The notes under the pieces were generated by a model. The model had not been told where the DNA came from. It saw only the letters and a program-made list of their open reading frames with translations, and ran no database searches. The translations under genes were made by a program, and so were the position numbers. Positions 54,420 through 63,960 of a DNA stretch of 64,000 nt are shown one piece after another. Source of the DNA: Caenorhabditis remanei (taxonomy: Eukaryota; Nematoda; Chromadorea; Rhabditida; Rhabditidae); contig NC_071333.1 of the NCBI RefSeq assembly GCF_010183535.1, forward strand, positions 3,162,001 to 3,226,000, read 5' to 3'. Every line of letters begins with the position of its first letter. The stretch's first letter is position 1.

Positions 54420-54660
54420 GTCGGCCCGACGACAGCGAAACCGACAGAGGCACAGACACAGAGACACCCTTCAACCCCAAGGGTCTTCTCTCTTTTTTCC
54501 AGATTTCCCATCAGTGTGTTTTGAGATAGCCTACTGAATGGCTTGTCAAACTGTCCTCTCCCTATTTTTGTTAAATTCTAATATTCACTACTTCTATTTA
54601 TTGTTTCCAAGGTTTCGGAAGATTTTGAAGGTGAGGAATATTATGTTTTTCGTTGAAGAA
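54420..54660 (+). repeat. Recurring 5' cassette, type A, copy 4, left part
   Basis: Carries ACAGAGACACCCTTCAACCC, GCCTACTGAATGGCTTGTC, the TTAAATTCTAATATTCAC segment and GTTTCGGAAGATTTTGAAG|GTGAGG ending at 54630. The start codon of copy 2 is AAG here. The homology breaks off near 54655 and resumes at about 56125, after the recombinase gene. Confidence 0.6.
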
Positions 54661-54855
54661 CGGAGAAAAAGGAGGCGCGATGTTTAAAGGCGCACGCCTT
54701 TTGCGGTCTTTAGGGTCCCGCAACGCTCACGTCCGACGGGCGTGAAATTTGAATATGAAAGTCATTCTACGTTGTTTAACGAGTGTCCCAGCCCACCCAC
54801 CCAGTAAAAGTGAGACAGAGAACAAGGAAATGATATAACTAACGTGTATTTTCAG

Positions 54856-55832
54856 AAGGAGCTAAAAAAGCGTTCATCGAGGAGATCCAGACGAAAGCGG
54901 GGAGCGAGTTTCTACCACACATAGAAACTTTGCAAGCCGTGCCATTCGATTCGAAAGCGATGTTGACCGCCAAAGCCTACAAGGAAGAGAACGAGAAAAG
55001 GAATCGGTGGATTGCACAGAGGAATCTTCCAGTGGGCGAGTCGTCTCTGCTGCTGTATCTCGTGGATAAAGCGAAGAGAATCGGAAGCAGTGCATTGACA
55101 AGGATATCAGCTGCCTACCAGACAGCAAACGAGAGTTTGTCGGCTATAGGAGCGTCCTTCGTGTCAGATCTCATCAGGTCAAAGAGAAGAGAGGAAATTC
55201 AGTCAAGAAAGAAGACGGTTGAGGTTACGTTCGAAGACGTTGAGAAGATAGTAGAGTTGGCGATGAAGGAGGACAGTCCCGCAAAGGATCGGGACGCTCT
55301 CTTGGCGGTTTTATCCTTCAACGTGATGCTGAGGGCATCAGAAGCGGCTGAAATTAAGTGGAGCGGAGTAAAGCAGAAGGACGGAATGATGAAAGTGTTC
55401 GTCGAAAAGGCTAAAAACGATCAATTGGGGTTAGGAAGACATTCCTACTTCAATTACGCACCAGGTAGCGACACGGACATCTTGATGTGTAGATGGAGAC
55501 TCCGGACGAAGGAAAAGTGCCCATACGTTTTCTCGAATATCGACGGATCGGGGAAACTGTCGGCTCAATCAATATCTGCTCTCTCGACGAAGATGCTGAA
55601 AGCGATCGGGAAACCAGGAGCGACGCATCACTGTTTCAGAAGAGGAGGAGCAAATCACATGAGGGCGAGCGGACACTCAATGGAGGAGATTCAAACGAGA
55701 GGAAGATGGAGGTCGCTGGCCGGACTGCAGAGGTATATCAGAGATGTGCCGCAGGCACAAGGATGTTCACATCCCCTAGAGATGCTCGAAGATCAAGTCG
55801 AGGACGACGAAGAATTCGAGTATAATAAATAA
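54856..55832 (+). CDS. Tyrosine recombinase (phage-integrase-like fold), intact core
   Basis: An acceptor at 54851-54855 opens 324 in-frame codons to TAA 55830-55832. Numbering from TTG 54930, the catalytic set of tyrosine recombinases is present: Arg135 (NVMLRASEAAEIKW), Lys162 region, H234..R237 (HHCFRRGGANH), Trp260 and the nucleophile candidate Tyr269 (GLQRYIRD). About 110 residues precede the core, fitting the N-terminal DNA-binding half, and an acidic tail ends the protein. Joined to the exon ending 54630 it stays in frame, but no ATG is visible, so the start is unsettled. Animal relatives belong to Crypton or DIRS-type elements or are domesticated from them; no reverse transcriptase is nearby, favouring Crypton-like or host gene. 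GC content is higher than its surroundings. Confidence 0.85.
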
Positions 55833-56090
55833 TTTGTTTAATTATTAATTGTTTGTTTTTGTTGTTTAAACTAACACACCTGTATCATTTCTATCATTTC
55901 TATCGTTTTCTACATCTGTATCATTTCTCTCTACGGATTCCAGACCGTTTTCTCCCCGAATTTCTCCCATATCATGTTACATTCTAGTTTTTGTTACGTA
56001 CGAGTGTACAATTCAGGTTAACAAACGACCTACTTATACGACGTTAAAGCTGTTTGTTGAATAAAAGCTGTAATATAAACCCTTTTTCGA

Positions 56091-56217
56091 AGTGATGAAA
56101 CAGAAAAACTTATTCTCTTGGAGCGTAGAGGAAAGATAATGATATTTTGAACATTAAAATAGCAAAAAATCAGTAAAATTCACTTGATTCACTCAAACTG
56201 ATCGTTTCGTATTTGAA
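56091..56217 (+). repeat. Recurring 5' cassette, right part after the recombinase
   Basis: The AATGATATTTTGAACATTAAAATAGC to TTCGTATTTG segment matches the intron side of the cassettes at 32.45 and 45.72 kb. It is the continuation of the cassette interrupted near 54655, so the recombinase block of about 1.45 kb lies inside the cassette intron. Confidence 0.5.
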
Positions 56218-56225
56218 AAAAATGC

Positions 56226-56911
56226 GGCTCTATTGGCAAAGAATGGTCCCAACCGCAAAGAACGGTCCCAAAAAATAAAAGAACGGTCCCAACCGCAAAG
56301 AATGGTCCCAAAATTTTGGGTGACACAAGTTTCCGAATTGAATGGTCCCTACCGCAAAGAATGGTCCCAACCGCAAAGAATGGTCCCAAAATTTTGGGTG
56401 ACACGAATTTCAGAATTGAATGGTCCCTACCGCAAAGAATGGTCCCTCAAAATTGATACGAAAAACTTTTCACCATTCTCTTAGGCTTAGGTTTCTTCGA
56501 AATTGGGAAAAAATTGACAAATACGATTACCAACCGGTTTTGTCAATTTTTTCTCCAATTTCTAAGAAACCTAAACCTAAGAGAATGGTGAAAAGTTTTT
56601 CGTATCAATTTTGAAGGACCATTCTTTGCGGTAGGGACCATTCAATTCTGAAATTCGTGTCACCCAAAAGTTTGGGACCATTCTTTGCGGTAGGGACCAT
56701 TCTTTGCGGTTGGGACCATGTAATTCGGAAATTTGGGTCACCCAAAATTTTGGGACCATTCTTTGCGGTTGGGACCATTCTTTGCGATTGGGACCATGTA
56801 ATTCGGAAATTTGGGTCACCAAAAATTTTGGGACCATTCTTTGCGGTTGGGACCATTCTTTGCGGTTGGGACCGTTCTTTGCGGTTGGGACCATTCTTTG
56901 CCAATAGAGCC
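56226..56911. mobile_element. Fold-back element with GGTCCCAACCGCAAAGAAT arrays and 8 bp duplication
   Basis: 25 bp perfect inverted ends starting GGCTCTATTGGCAAAGAAT and a perfect 8 bp target duplication, AAAAATGC, at 56218-56225 and 56912-56919. Both arms are tandem ~19 bp GGTCCC/GCAAAGAAT units, meeting at a central hairpin near 56500-56580. The many ORFs across it on both strands are array translations. Non-autonomous; 8 bp suggests hAT-type mobilisation, though the ends do not begin with CA. Confidence 0.88.
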
Positions 56912-57119
56912 AAAAATGCTTACAGAAAAAGTAGGACCCATTGAGCCTGAATTTCATAATATTATTTTTTTCTGCATTTTCAAAGATTCTGAAACCTTTT
57001 GGGTCATTAATTATTTCACTGGTTGGTTTCAAAATGGCCGGTTATAAAATGTTCAATACACAATGGAAAAAGATCTTGGCAAAGGTATGTAATGGTTGGT
57101 TATTTGAATTTTTTCTTAA

Positions 57120-58695
57120 AGGAGGACTGAAGTCATATTATTTTATTTCAGATTATGATACTTCAGAAAATTCTGAACAACTTTCATCATTGGAGCATAT
57201 GCTAAAAATCGCTCTAAACACCCTAAATTCACGTTTTCCCGGCTGAAATTGAGCTTTCGTGGAAGAGTTTTGGGACCGAGGTTCCGACAATCGCGCGGCC
57301 GCGTAGTCCTCTCGGACAAGTTTTTTTTCTCAATTTTGCGTTTTTTTCTTAGATTTCATAGTTTTTTCGACAAAATATTACTTGAAAATGCATTATTGAC
57401 AATATTTATATGTATTTTATACGATTATTTGACTTTTTGAACAGAAATCGTTTGATTTACACCGTAAATTTTTATTTTCGTCTGTCTTTTCGTTTAATGT
57501 ATGAATTTTGTTGTTTTTCAGATTCAAAACGACCCGAAAGCAGCCACTAGACGTTCAAATCATGAATTTTCTTTATTTTTGTGTTAGTTTGTTTCAGAAC
57601 TATTGATTTCTCTCCGCCAATATTTCATTTCAGAGTGATCGCTCTCGATGGAAATCCGTCAGACTCTCCGCCAAACTGTCGACGATTTCGACATCGTCTT
57701 CAACAAGGAGAACAACGAAATTAGTCGTGTTAGTTTCAGAATTTACTATTGTTGCTCTCTACGCCTAAAATTCCAGATCCCCGCAACACAATTCGACTGA
57801 AGGAAAGAAAAATGTAATGGCAATGACGACAAAAAAAATGGCCCACTTCTGCAGAATTTATTAAGAAATTGGCTTTATTAACATTCCAAGCAGATAATTG
57901 ACATTTTAGATAAAGATTTTTTCAATTATCGTTTTCTTTCTTCATTCAGCATTCCTTTAAACTCTTTTCCTTGTATTGTCTCTCGGGTCGGCGCAATCTT
58001 CTCTTCGTGTTGCGGGGATCTGGAATTTTAGGCGTAGAGAGCAACAATAGTAAATTCTGAAACTAACACGACTAATTTCGTTGTTCTCCTTGTTGAAGAC
58101 GATGTCGAAATCGTCGACAGTTTGGCGGAGAGTCCGACGGATTTCCATCGAGAGCGATCACTCTGAAATGAAATATTGGCGGAGAGAAATCAATAGTTCT
58201 GAAACAAATTAACACAAAAATGAAGAAAATTGGAGATTTCCACGTCGAGTGGCTGCTTGCGAGTTCTTCTGAATCTGAAAAACGACAAAATTCATACAAC
58301 AAAGGAAAAAACAGACGAAAAGAAAAATTTACTGTGTAAATCAAACGATTTCTGTTCAAAAAGTCAAATAATCGTATAAAATACATATAAATATTGTCAA
58401 TAATGCATTTTCAAGTAATATTTTGTCGAAAAAACGATGAAATCTAAGAAAAAATCGACGAAAACACTCTGAAAAGACAAGAAAAAAAACGCGAAATTGA
58501 GAAAAAAAACTTGTCCGAGAGGACTACGCGGCCGCGCGATTGTCGGAACCTCGGTCCCAAAACTCTTCCACGAAAGCTCAATTTCAGCCGGGAAAACGTG
58601 AATTTAGGGTGTTTAGAGCGATTTTTAGCACATGCTCCAATGATGAAAGTTGTTCAGAATTTTCTGAAATAAAATAATATGACTTCAGTCCTCCT
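57120..58695. mobile_element. Long fold-back element with TTAA target duplication (piggyBac-like)
   Basis: Inverted arms 57120-57790 and 58009-58695, roughly 90 percent alike by eye, starting AGGAGGACTGAAGTCATATT, with TTAA immediately outside on both sides (57116-57119 and 58696-58699). TTAA duplication is the piggyBac hallmark. Both arms carry the same small open frame (MEIRxTLRQTVDDFDIVFNK) with splice-like signals, perhaps a captured exon. No transposase. About 220 bp of unique spacer. Confidence 0.75.
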
Positions 58696-58948
58696 TTAAA
58701 CATTCAAACAACTTCAGATGAAAAAAAAAATGAAATCCCACTCTAAAAAAGTTTTGGTGCAAAAATACTACTTCTGCAAAATTATCCGTTTTCTAGCAGT
58801 TTGAAGAATAATTGACATAAGTGATAAACAGAAATCGGTTTCAAAATTTTCAGTGATTGAGATTGTTACAATAATAGTGTTGTCTCGTGTGACGATATTA
58901 ATATTAAGGCATTTCTGAATGTGATGAATTTCTTGTTTTTATGCTCCC

Positions 58949-59470
58949 ATGGAAAAGGAGGAAGACGACGAAAAGCTCGAAAAAATTTTATGATACTGAT
59001 TGTGTGAACAGTGGTGGTCAGGTATGTTGGTCTGAATCTGATAGAATCTAAGTGATAACTGCTTGTAGTTCAAATCCAAATTCGAACAGTGGTTTTTCAG
59101 GTGTTCGTCTTCGCTTGTGGTTTTGGCGATGAGGAAGAATATTATGAAAATGCTCAATGTCAGATGGCATATCACTACGAAGAAGAACAAGAAGAAATAA
59201 ATATTTGACAAGGTGAGATACGCCAGTACATAATCTAATGTTACGAGACTTCTTATTTAGGTCGACGTGGGCTTGGTGTGGATAAGAATCTTCTGAAAGC
59301 GTTCAATATGCTGAAGCACACACACTGCTCATTTAAACTCGATGATGATGGATTACTGAAAACTAAAGTAAGGATTACTGAAAACTCTGGTTGAGAAATA
59401 GAAGAGAAAATACATTAAAAACCTTTGTTTCCAGCTTCCAACTACTTGTCACGTGCTCTGAACGTGGTAT
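58949..59470 (+). pseudogene. Remnant of an unrecognised multi-exon gene
   Basis: ATG 58949 starts MEKEEDDEKLEK, then an extra A in an A-run puts a stop in frame; one base fewer would continue as FYDTDCVNSGGQ to a GTATGT donor. Exon-like 59101-59208 begins VFVFACGFGDEEEY after a TTTTTCAG acceptor and exon-like 59262-59368 reads RRGLGVDKNLLKAFNM to a GTAAGG donor. The VFVF exon recurs at 63523. Family unknown. Confidence 0.4.
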
Positions 59471-59929
59471 CATCGCTCCGATTTTTTTTCAACTTCATAC
59501 CATTTCAACCGCCGTGATTCCAGTTCCAACCCCTGTTACCTCTATTTTTGTTCCCGTCTATTTTTTATAGTCTTTAAATTTTCTGCTATTACTTGAACGA
59601 GGCTATAGAAGTTCTAAACACTCCATACCTCATTTATCGTCGTCAGCAATCGATTGTTCAAAGACGTCTTCAAAATGTTTCGATTCATGCTCGATTAGTT
59701 TAGTTCTCTTCTATCATTATTTTACATATATTGAATCCAGTTTATTTCAAACAAACCTTGTCTAAATGTAAATCTCCGTTCCGTTGGTCACTCAAACTAA
59801 TTCACATTCTTATCATTCATGTTTCACCTAATTGTTCTGTTTTTCTTCTTGAGTTGACATAAATGAAAACTGTTATTTCGGGGTATTTTCAGTAAACAGT
59901 TCCACAGGATCAAGATTTTTGATGGTTCT
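59471..59929. other. Intergenic, nothing recognised
   Basis: AT-rich sequence without exon, repeat or element signal that can be supported. Confidence 0.3.
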
Positions 59930-60245
59930 AAAAACAAATATTTTTCAGATTTAAACCGCTGGAAGAAATATCGAAAATGGACCTTGTTGTCTCCACCCAC
60001 TTTTTCTTTGAAACTCTCTGTTTTCAATGATGTGCCATCTTGTTTTCTAAAAAATCCCATAATATTACTCACAATTTTCTTTGTTCATACTGTCCGCAAG
60101 AAAAGTGAAGGACCAAACATTAGCCCCTCCCTCCAGGAATAAACTCCGCCCACTCACAAAACTGACCCGAATAAAAAGGTATTTCTTGATTTTCATCCAT
60201 CAATGAAGATAAATTCCGTTTTTTGATGTAGACCATGCTTGCAAC

Positions 60246-61195
60246 CAGTGTGTAAGTATCGATATGACTTTCTCGATACTAGCCCATTTCGAGAAATTAT
60301 AGAGAAATTTCCCGGGAAAAATTTCTCGAAAATTTTTCGAAACTTTCTCGATATTTCTCGAAAGTATCGATACTTTCTCGAGAAATTTTGAATGATTTCT
60401 CGATACTTTCTCGATACTTTCGAGACGTCTCGATACTTTTCCCGGGAAGTTGTACTTTGTCAACAGTGTTATTTTTCTTCAGTGTGTTTTGAAACCGGAC
60501 GTTTCAAAACCGGTCATTTCGCAACCGGACGTTTTGAAACCGGTCATTTCGCAACCGAATGTTTTGAAACCGGCCATTTTGCAACCAGACGTTCTGAAAC
60601 GGTTGAGTAACGGCCGGTTTCGAAATGTCCAGTTGCGAAATGACCGGTTTCGAAATGTCCAGTTGCGAAATGACCGGTTGCGAAATGGCCGGTTTCGAAA
60701 CGTCCGGTTTCAAAACGTCCGGTTGCGAAATAGCCGGTTTCGAAACGTCCGGTTGCGAAATGACCGGTTGCGAAATGGCCGGTTTCGAAACGTCCGGTTG
60801 CGAAATAGCCGGTTTCGAAACGTCCGGTTGCGAAATGACCGGTTGCGAAATGGCCGGTTTCGAAACGTCCGGTTTCAAAACGTCCGGTTGCGAAATGACC
60901 GGTTTCGAAACGTCCGGTTTCAAAACACACTGCAGACTGTTTGATTTATCGGGAAATTATCGAAACTCCGGGTCTCGATACCATCAATTTTCGAGAAAAG
61001 TATCGAGAAAGTATCGATACTTTTGTGATCAAAAAAGTCTCGATACTTTTTCGAGAAACGTCTCGATAAATTTCTCGAGAAAGTATCGGGAAAGTATCGA
61101 TAAAATTTATCGGGAAATTTCTCGATACTTTTTCGAGAAATTTCTCGAGAAAATTTTCGGGAAATTTCTCGAAGCGGTCTTGAAACCACACACTG
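60246..61195. mobile_element. Nested hAT-like fold-back element, TCTCGATACTTT / ACGTCCGGTT arrays
   Basis: Ends CAGTGTGT / ACACACTG with a perfect 8 bp duplication, CTTGCAAC, at 60238-60245 and 61196-61203, both lying inside the outer MITE. It forms a large imperfect palindrome: arms of TCTCGATACTTTC-type repeats outside and GGTTTCGAAACGTCCGGTTG-type arrays inside. Overlapping long ORFs rich in FETG/RNVRLRN repeats are array translations. No transposase. Confidence 0.85.
60480..60932. repeat. Inner core with 17 bp inverted ends and 15-30 bp tandem units
   Basis: CAGTGTGTTTTGAAACC at 60480 and its exact inverse ending at 60932 bracket about 20 units of GTTGCGAAATGACCG/GTTTCGAAACGTCCG. It may once have been a separate insertion sharing the same CAGTGTGT termini, but no matching 8 bp flank was found. 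Confidence 0.7.
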
Positions 61196-61689
61196 CTTGC
61201 AACGGGCCGGGCCGGGCCGATTTGAGAATTTTCACCGGCCCGGGTCACAGTACAAAATTTGAAAAATTGAACTTTTTTGAAATTTTTTTTGATTTTTTTG
61301 CAAAAAAGTCGAATTTTCGACTATGTTTTTACATATCGATAAAACTCAAGTTTACATAGGATTTTTGACTATTTTAGATAAAAATTTCAAAAAAAAATTC
61401 GAAAAATTTTGTGAAAAAATTGTGCTCATTTTTGACTCCGGGCCGGGCCGGGCCGTTATTTTGCAAGTATGATGTAGACCTATCAAAGTCCAGAATAACT
61501 ACACATCGGTTATGAATGTAACTTTTCCTATCGAGTTTTTCTTCGTGTGAAGTTTTGATATTTTCTAGTGGAACTTTTTTTTGAAGCTGTGTCAAAAAAA
61601 ATTTTTTTGGTTTGTTTTCTTTTTTCAACCTTTCTTTATTCTTTTTACTTCTTTCATATTTAGTCATTACATGGCTTTTCCCCATATTC

Positions 61690-62060
61690 TCCATTCCTCC
61701 GTAATACGGCTTCGGTGTTGATCTCCATCCATTGTAATATGTCCTCTTCGGTGTTGATCATGAAATCCGGCGCCCCGGGGCCATCAGGTCGTTGCATTTG
61801 ACTGGTCGGCCTATCTTCCTCTCCACTCTTGATCCGGGGGGTGGATCCCCATCATGCGCCACCGGGGGGAATCGAACCATCAACCATCCGCTCGACGATC
61901 GGTGGCCGGCCGCTTTACCAGTTGAGCTATGCCGGCCACATTGATGACGAGAGTTGATTGCGTATATGAAGGCGGGCGGATCAGCGCCAGCGCATCTCTC
62001 GCGGAGAAAACTTTTTTGAAGTTTTTTTCGAAGTTTTTTTTTGAAAATTTTTTTTGAAGT
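61690..62060 (-). repeat. tRNA-derived SINE-like element, inverted copy
   Basis: On the minus strand (61940-61867) the head reads GTGGCCGGCATAGCTCAACT with a near-perfect A-box TAGCTCAACTGGTAAAG and a perfect B-box GGTTCGATTCC. It starts like the copy at 12.64 kb, and TTCATATACGC and a TTTTTTGAAGT array precede both. The body after the B-box differs. The 3' acceptor half does not pair with the 5' GGCCGGC, so it is not a functional tRNA gene. Confidence 0.6.
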
Positions 62061-62144
62061 AAAAAAAAAATTTTTAAAGAAATTTATTTCTGAAGAAATT
62101 TTTGTTAAAAAGATATTTTTGGAAAGTTTTTTGAAAATTTTTTG

Positions 62145-62270
62145 TGGTTCCGATGGTTTGATGGTTTAGTGGTTCAGAAGTCGAATATAAAGTTTTTTGG
62201 GTAAAATATGAATTTTTTTTCGGTTCCGATGGGGTTAAGAGTTCAATCCCGATTGAGGCCAAATTTTTTA
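62145..62270 (+). repeat. Decayed tRNA-like modules
   Basis: GATGGTTTAGTGGTTCAGAAG (A-box-like) and GTTAAGAGTTCAATCCCGATT (B-box-like) about 65 bases apart, the same kind of module as at 13.4-13.7 kb. Confidence 0.4.
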
Positions 62271-62755
62271 AATATCATTTTGTATGGTTTTTTCTAGCTC
62301 TAGTTGTTGGTTGTTGAATCCCCATTGTCGTAACCGACGAGATCAGTCATCAATCAAGGATAAGGAGGACAGTTGTTCAGAAGAGTCAGGAGGATACACA
62401 AGGACAGGTGACCTTATCATTTGCAGAGCCGTGGTAAGAGGTCCACTGGAAGAGTGAAGGCAGAACCAAGAACACATCCTGTCATTTTTAGAGTTTTTTC
62501 AGTTTATTGGAACACGGCTACGAAGACAACTTGTCCGTGCTCTGTTATGTCTTGAGTAGGCAGGTGCGAGGACACATTTGCTTTCTTCGAAATTTCATTC
62601 AGCTTTCTGAAAAAAGTTCGAGGAATGCGATAAGTTATCAACTTTCTCCTTTTGGAGCTTGGCGGAGTTACGTTATGAATAAGGCGCCTTTCTTATTCAT
62701 CCATATTACTTGTTTCTATTTTAGAAATAATGTTCAACGCAGCAGTCAGTAAGTA
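62271..62755. other. Intergenic, nothing recognised
   Basis: No gene or repeat supported; an 81-codon ORF at 62507 has no domain or splice context. Confidence 0.3.
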
Positions 62756-63010
62756 CATTGCTCCACATAATGATACGACCAGTACTTAAAAGTTCGAGAA
62801 CATCAATTTTTTCGAAATGTTCAAAAAATGTGAAATGTACGATTACCATATCCGGTAAGTCCATAAAAGTGGGGGGGGGGGGTAGGGATATCAAAATTTT
62901 GAAAAGTTGGAGCCATACGAGAAAATTCGAATTTTGTCAAATAGCTGTTTTTCAATTCCACAGAATGATACGATCAGATGACAGAAATTGACTGAAACCG
63001 TCCAAACTTC
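62756..63010 (+). mobile_element. Single end of a Tc1/mariner-like IR/DR element
   Basis: TA followed by CATTGCTCCACATAATGATA and, 195 bp inward (62956), TTCCACAGAATGATACGATC: the same two-site layout as each arm of the element at 28889-30323. No second end in the window. A run of twelve G lies inside (near 62870-62882). Confidence 0.7.
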
Positions 63011-63522
63011 TGTGAAAGTAATCTTTCAGTCGATTTTCAGATCAAACAAGCATTTTCAAGCTCAAATTTTGTGAGAATTTCATTTTTTAATGAGCAGGTG
63101 TCAAACTTGAATTGGTAATGCATTAAATGACAGAATTGCCAGTTAGAGGTCATGAAAATGATTTTTCCCCCAAAAAAACACCAAAATTCAGATAGACAGT
63201 GTATCTTTACATATCAAACAACAAGTTTCAACTTTTCTCGCGTTTTGAGAGAAAGTGAGGATTGATTTCAGGTTGGCAAGTTAACACCAGTAGGAAAAAG
63301 GTGAAGTTTCAGTTCGTGCGGACCATTAACTCGAATTTTATCTTCGAACTTTTTAACATGTTCGAACTCTTTTACGCCGACAGCCCGTTAGTGTTTCTAA
63401 CAGTAAAACAAGGATTTGATCGATAATATCTGTATAACGAAAGTAAGAGCTTACGCAGGAGCCATCAAAAACCTCACGAAACGACTGTTAATCAGGCCTT
63501 TTTAATCAAACGTGATTTTCAG
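63011..63522. other. Intergenic, nothing recognised
   Basis: AT-rich; may include the interior of the Tc1-like fragment. No gene supported. Confidence 0.3.
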
Positions 63523-63960
63523 GTGTTCGTCTTCGCTGACGGTTTTGGCGATGAGCAAGAATATCACACAGTCCTTCAAAGTGATAATCCGCGACGGAGC
63601 GCAATTGCGACGATCGCTGGCGCGATTCTCGTTTTTCAGCTTAAAACCCAATTTTTCACCGATTTCTCGAAATTTCAGCGTTTTCGCTGGTTCAAAAGAA
63701 GTAACAAATGTTCTGCGGACAAAAATACATCGTTTGAGTGTAACCTTCTCTTACATTGTCGAAAAATAAAAAAGTTGAAAGACTTTAAAGAAAATCAACT
63801 GAAAAACCCATTTTTTGCCACTTTCAGAAGGAATACGAAAAAATTGAGTGATTTCATTTGTTCTCGTTTAGTAACATTTATGAAGATGACTGTTGCGAAC
63901 ATTTTAAGCCTAAATACGTGTTATAATATTCAGAACTGGAATTATTGGATCAATTTTTAA
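63523..63960 (+). pseudogene. Exon copy shared with the gene remnant at 59.1 kb
   Basis: After a TTTTCAG acceptor at 63517-63522 the frame reads VFVFADGFGDEQEYHTVLQ, clearly paralogous to the exon at 59101. It then runs on for about 120 codons of compositionally odd sequence to a stop at 63958-63960, probably read-through into intron. Family unknown; the rest of the gene may lie beyond the window. Confidence 0.35.

Larger units (their letters stand above)
60234..61471. mobile_element. hAT-like MITE, GGCCCGG type, carrying a second element inside
   Basis: Ends CATGCTTGCAA / TTGCAAGTATG and a perfect 8 bp duplication, ATGTAGAC, at 60226-60233 and 61472-61479. The GGGCCGGGCCG arrays are at 61204-61225 and 61439-61456. 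Almost the whole left side has been split by the element at 60246-61195, which inserted only 12 bases from the left end. Confidence 0.88.
59930..61690 (-). repeat. Dispersed repeat, inverted copy split by nested transposons
   Basis: 59930-60233 and 61472-61690 together match 39236-39860 on the opposite strand. The interruption is exactly the hAT-like element 60234-61471 with its 8 bp duplication, and the copy at 39.5 kb serves as the empty site. Confidence 0.75.

Noticed and set aside
56189..57032. Several ORFs across the GGTCCC fold-back
   Set aside because: Repetitive peptides (AKNGPNRKEWSQ type) mirrored on both strands of a palindrome; no start, splice or domain evidence.
60480..60932. 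Regular direct repeats that superficially resemble a CRISPR array
   Set aside because: Units are adjacent with no unique spacers, occur in two forms in mixed order, lie within transposon ends and the genome is eukaryotic.
60450..60944. Long overlapping ORFs on both strands rich in FETG/RNVRLRN repeats
   Set aside because: They are frame-by-frame translations of a 15 bp tandem array whose unit is a multiple of three, which keeps every frame open.
61867..61940. Functional tRNA gene
   Set aside because: A- and B-boxes are good, but the 3' acceptor strand does not pair with GGCCGGC and no anticodon arm can be drawn; treated as a SINE head.
62870..62882. Run of twelve G as a possible G-quadruplex element
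   Set aside because: A single homopolymer is visible and such tracts are common in nematodes; nothing ties it to a function here.
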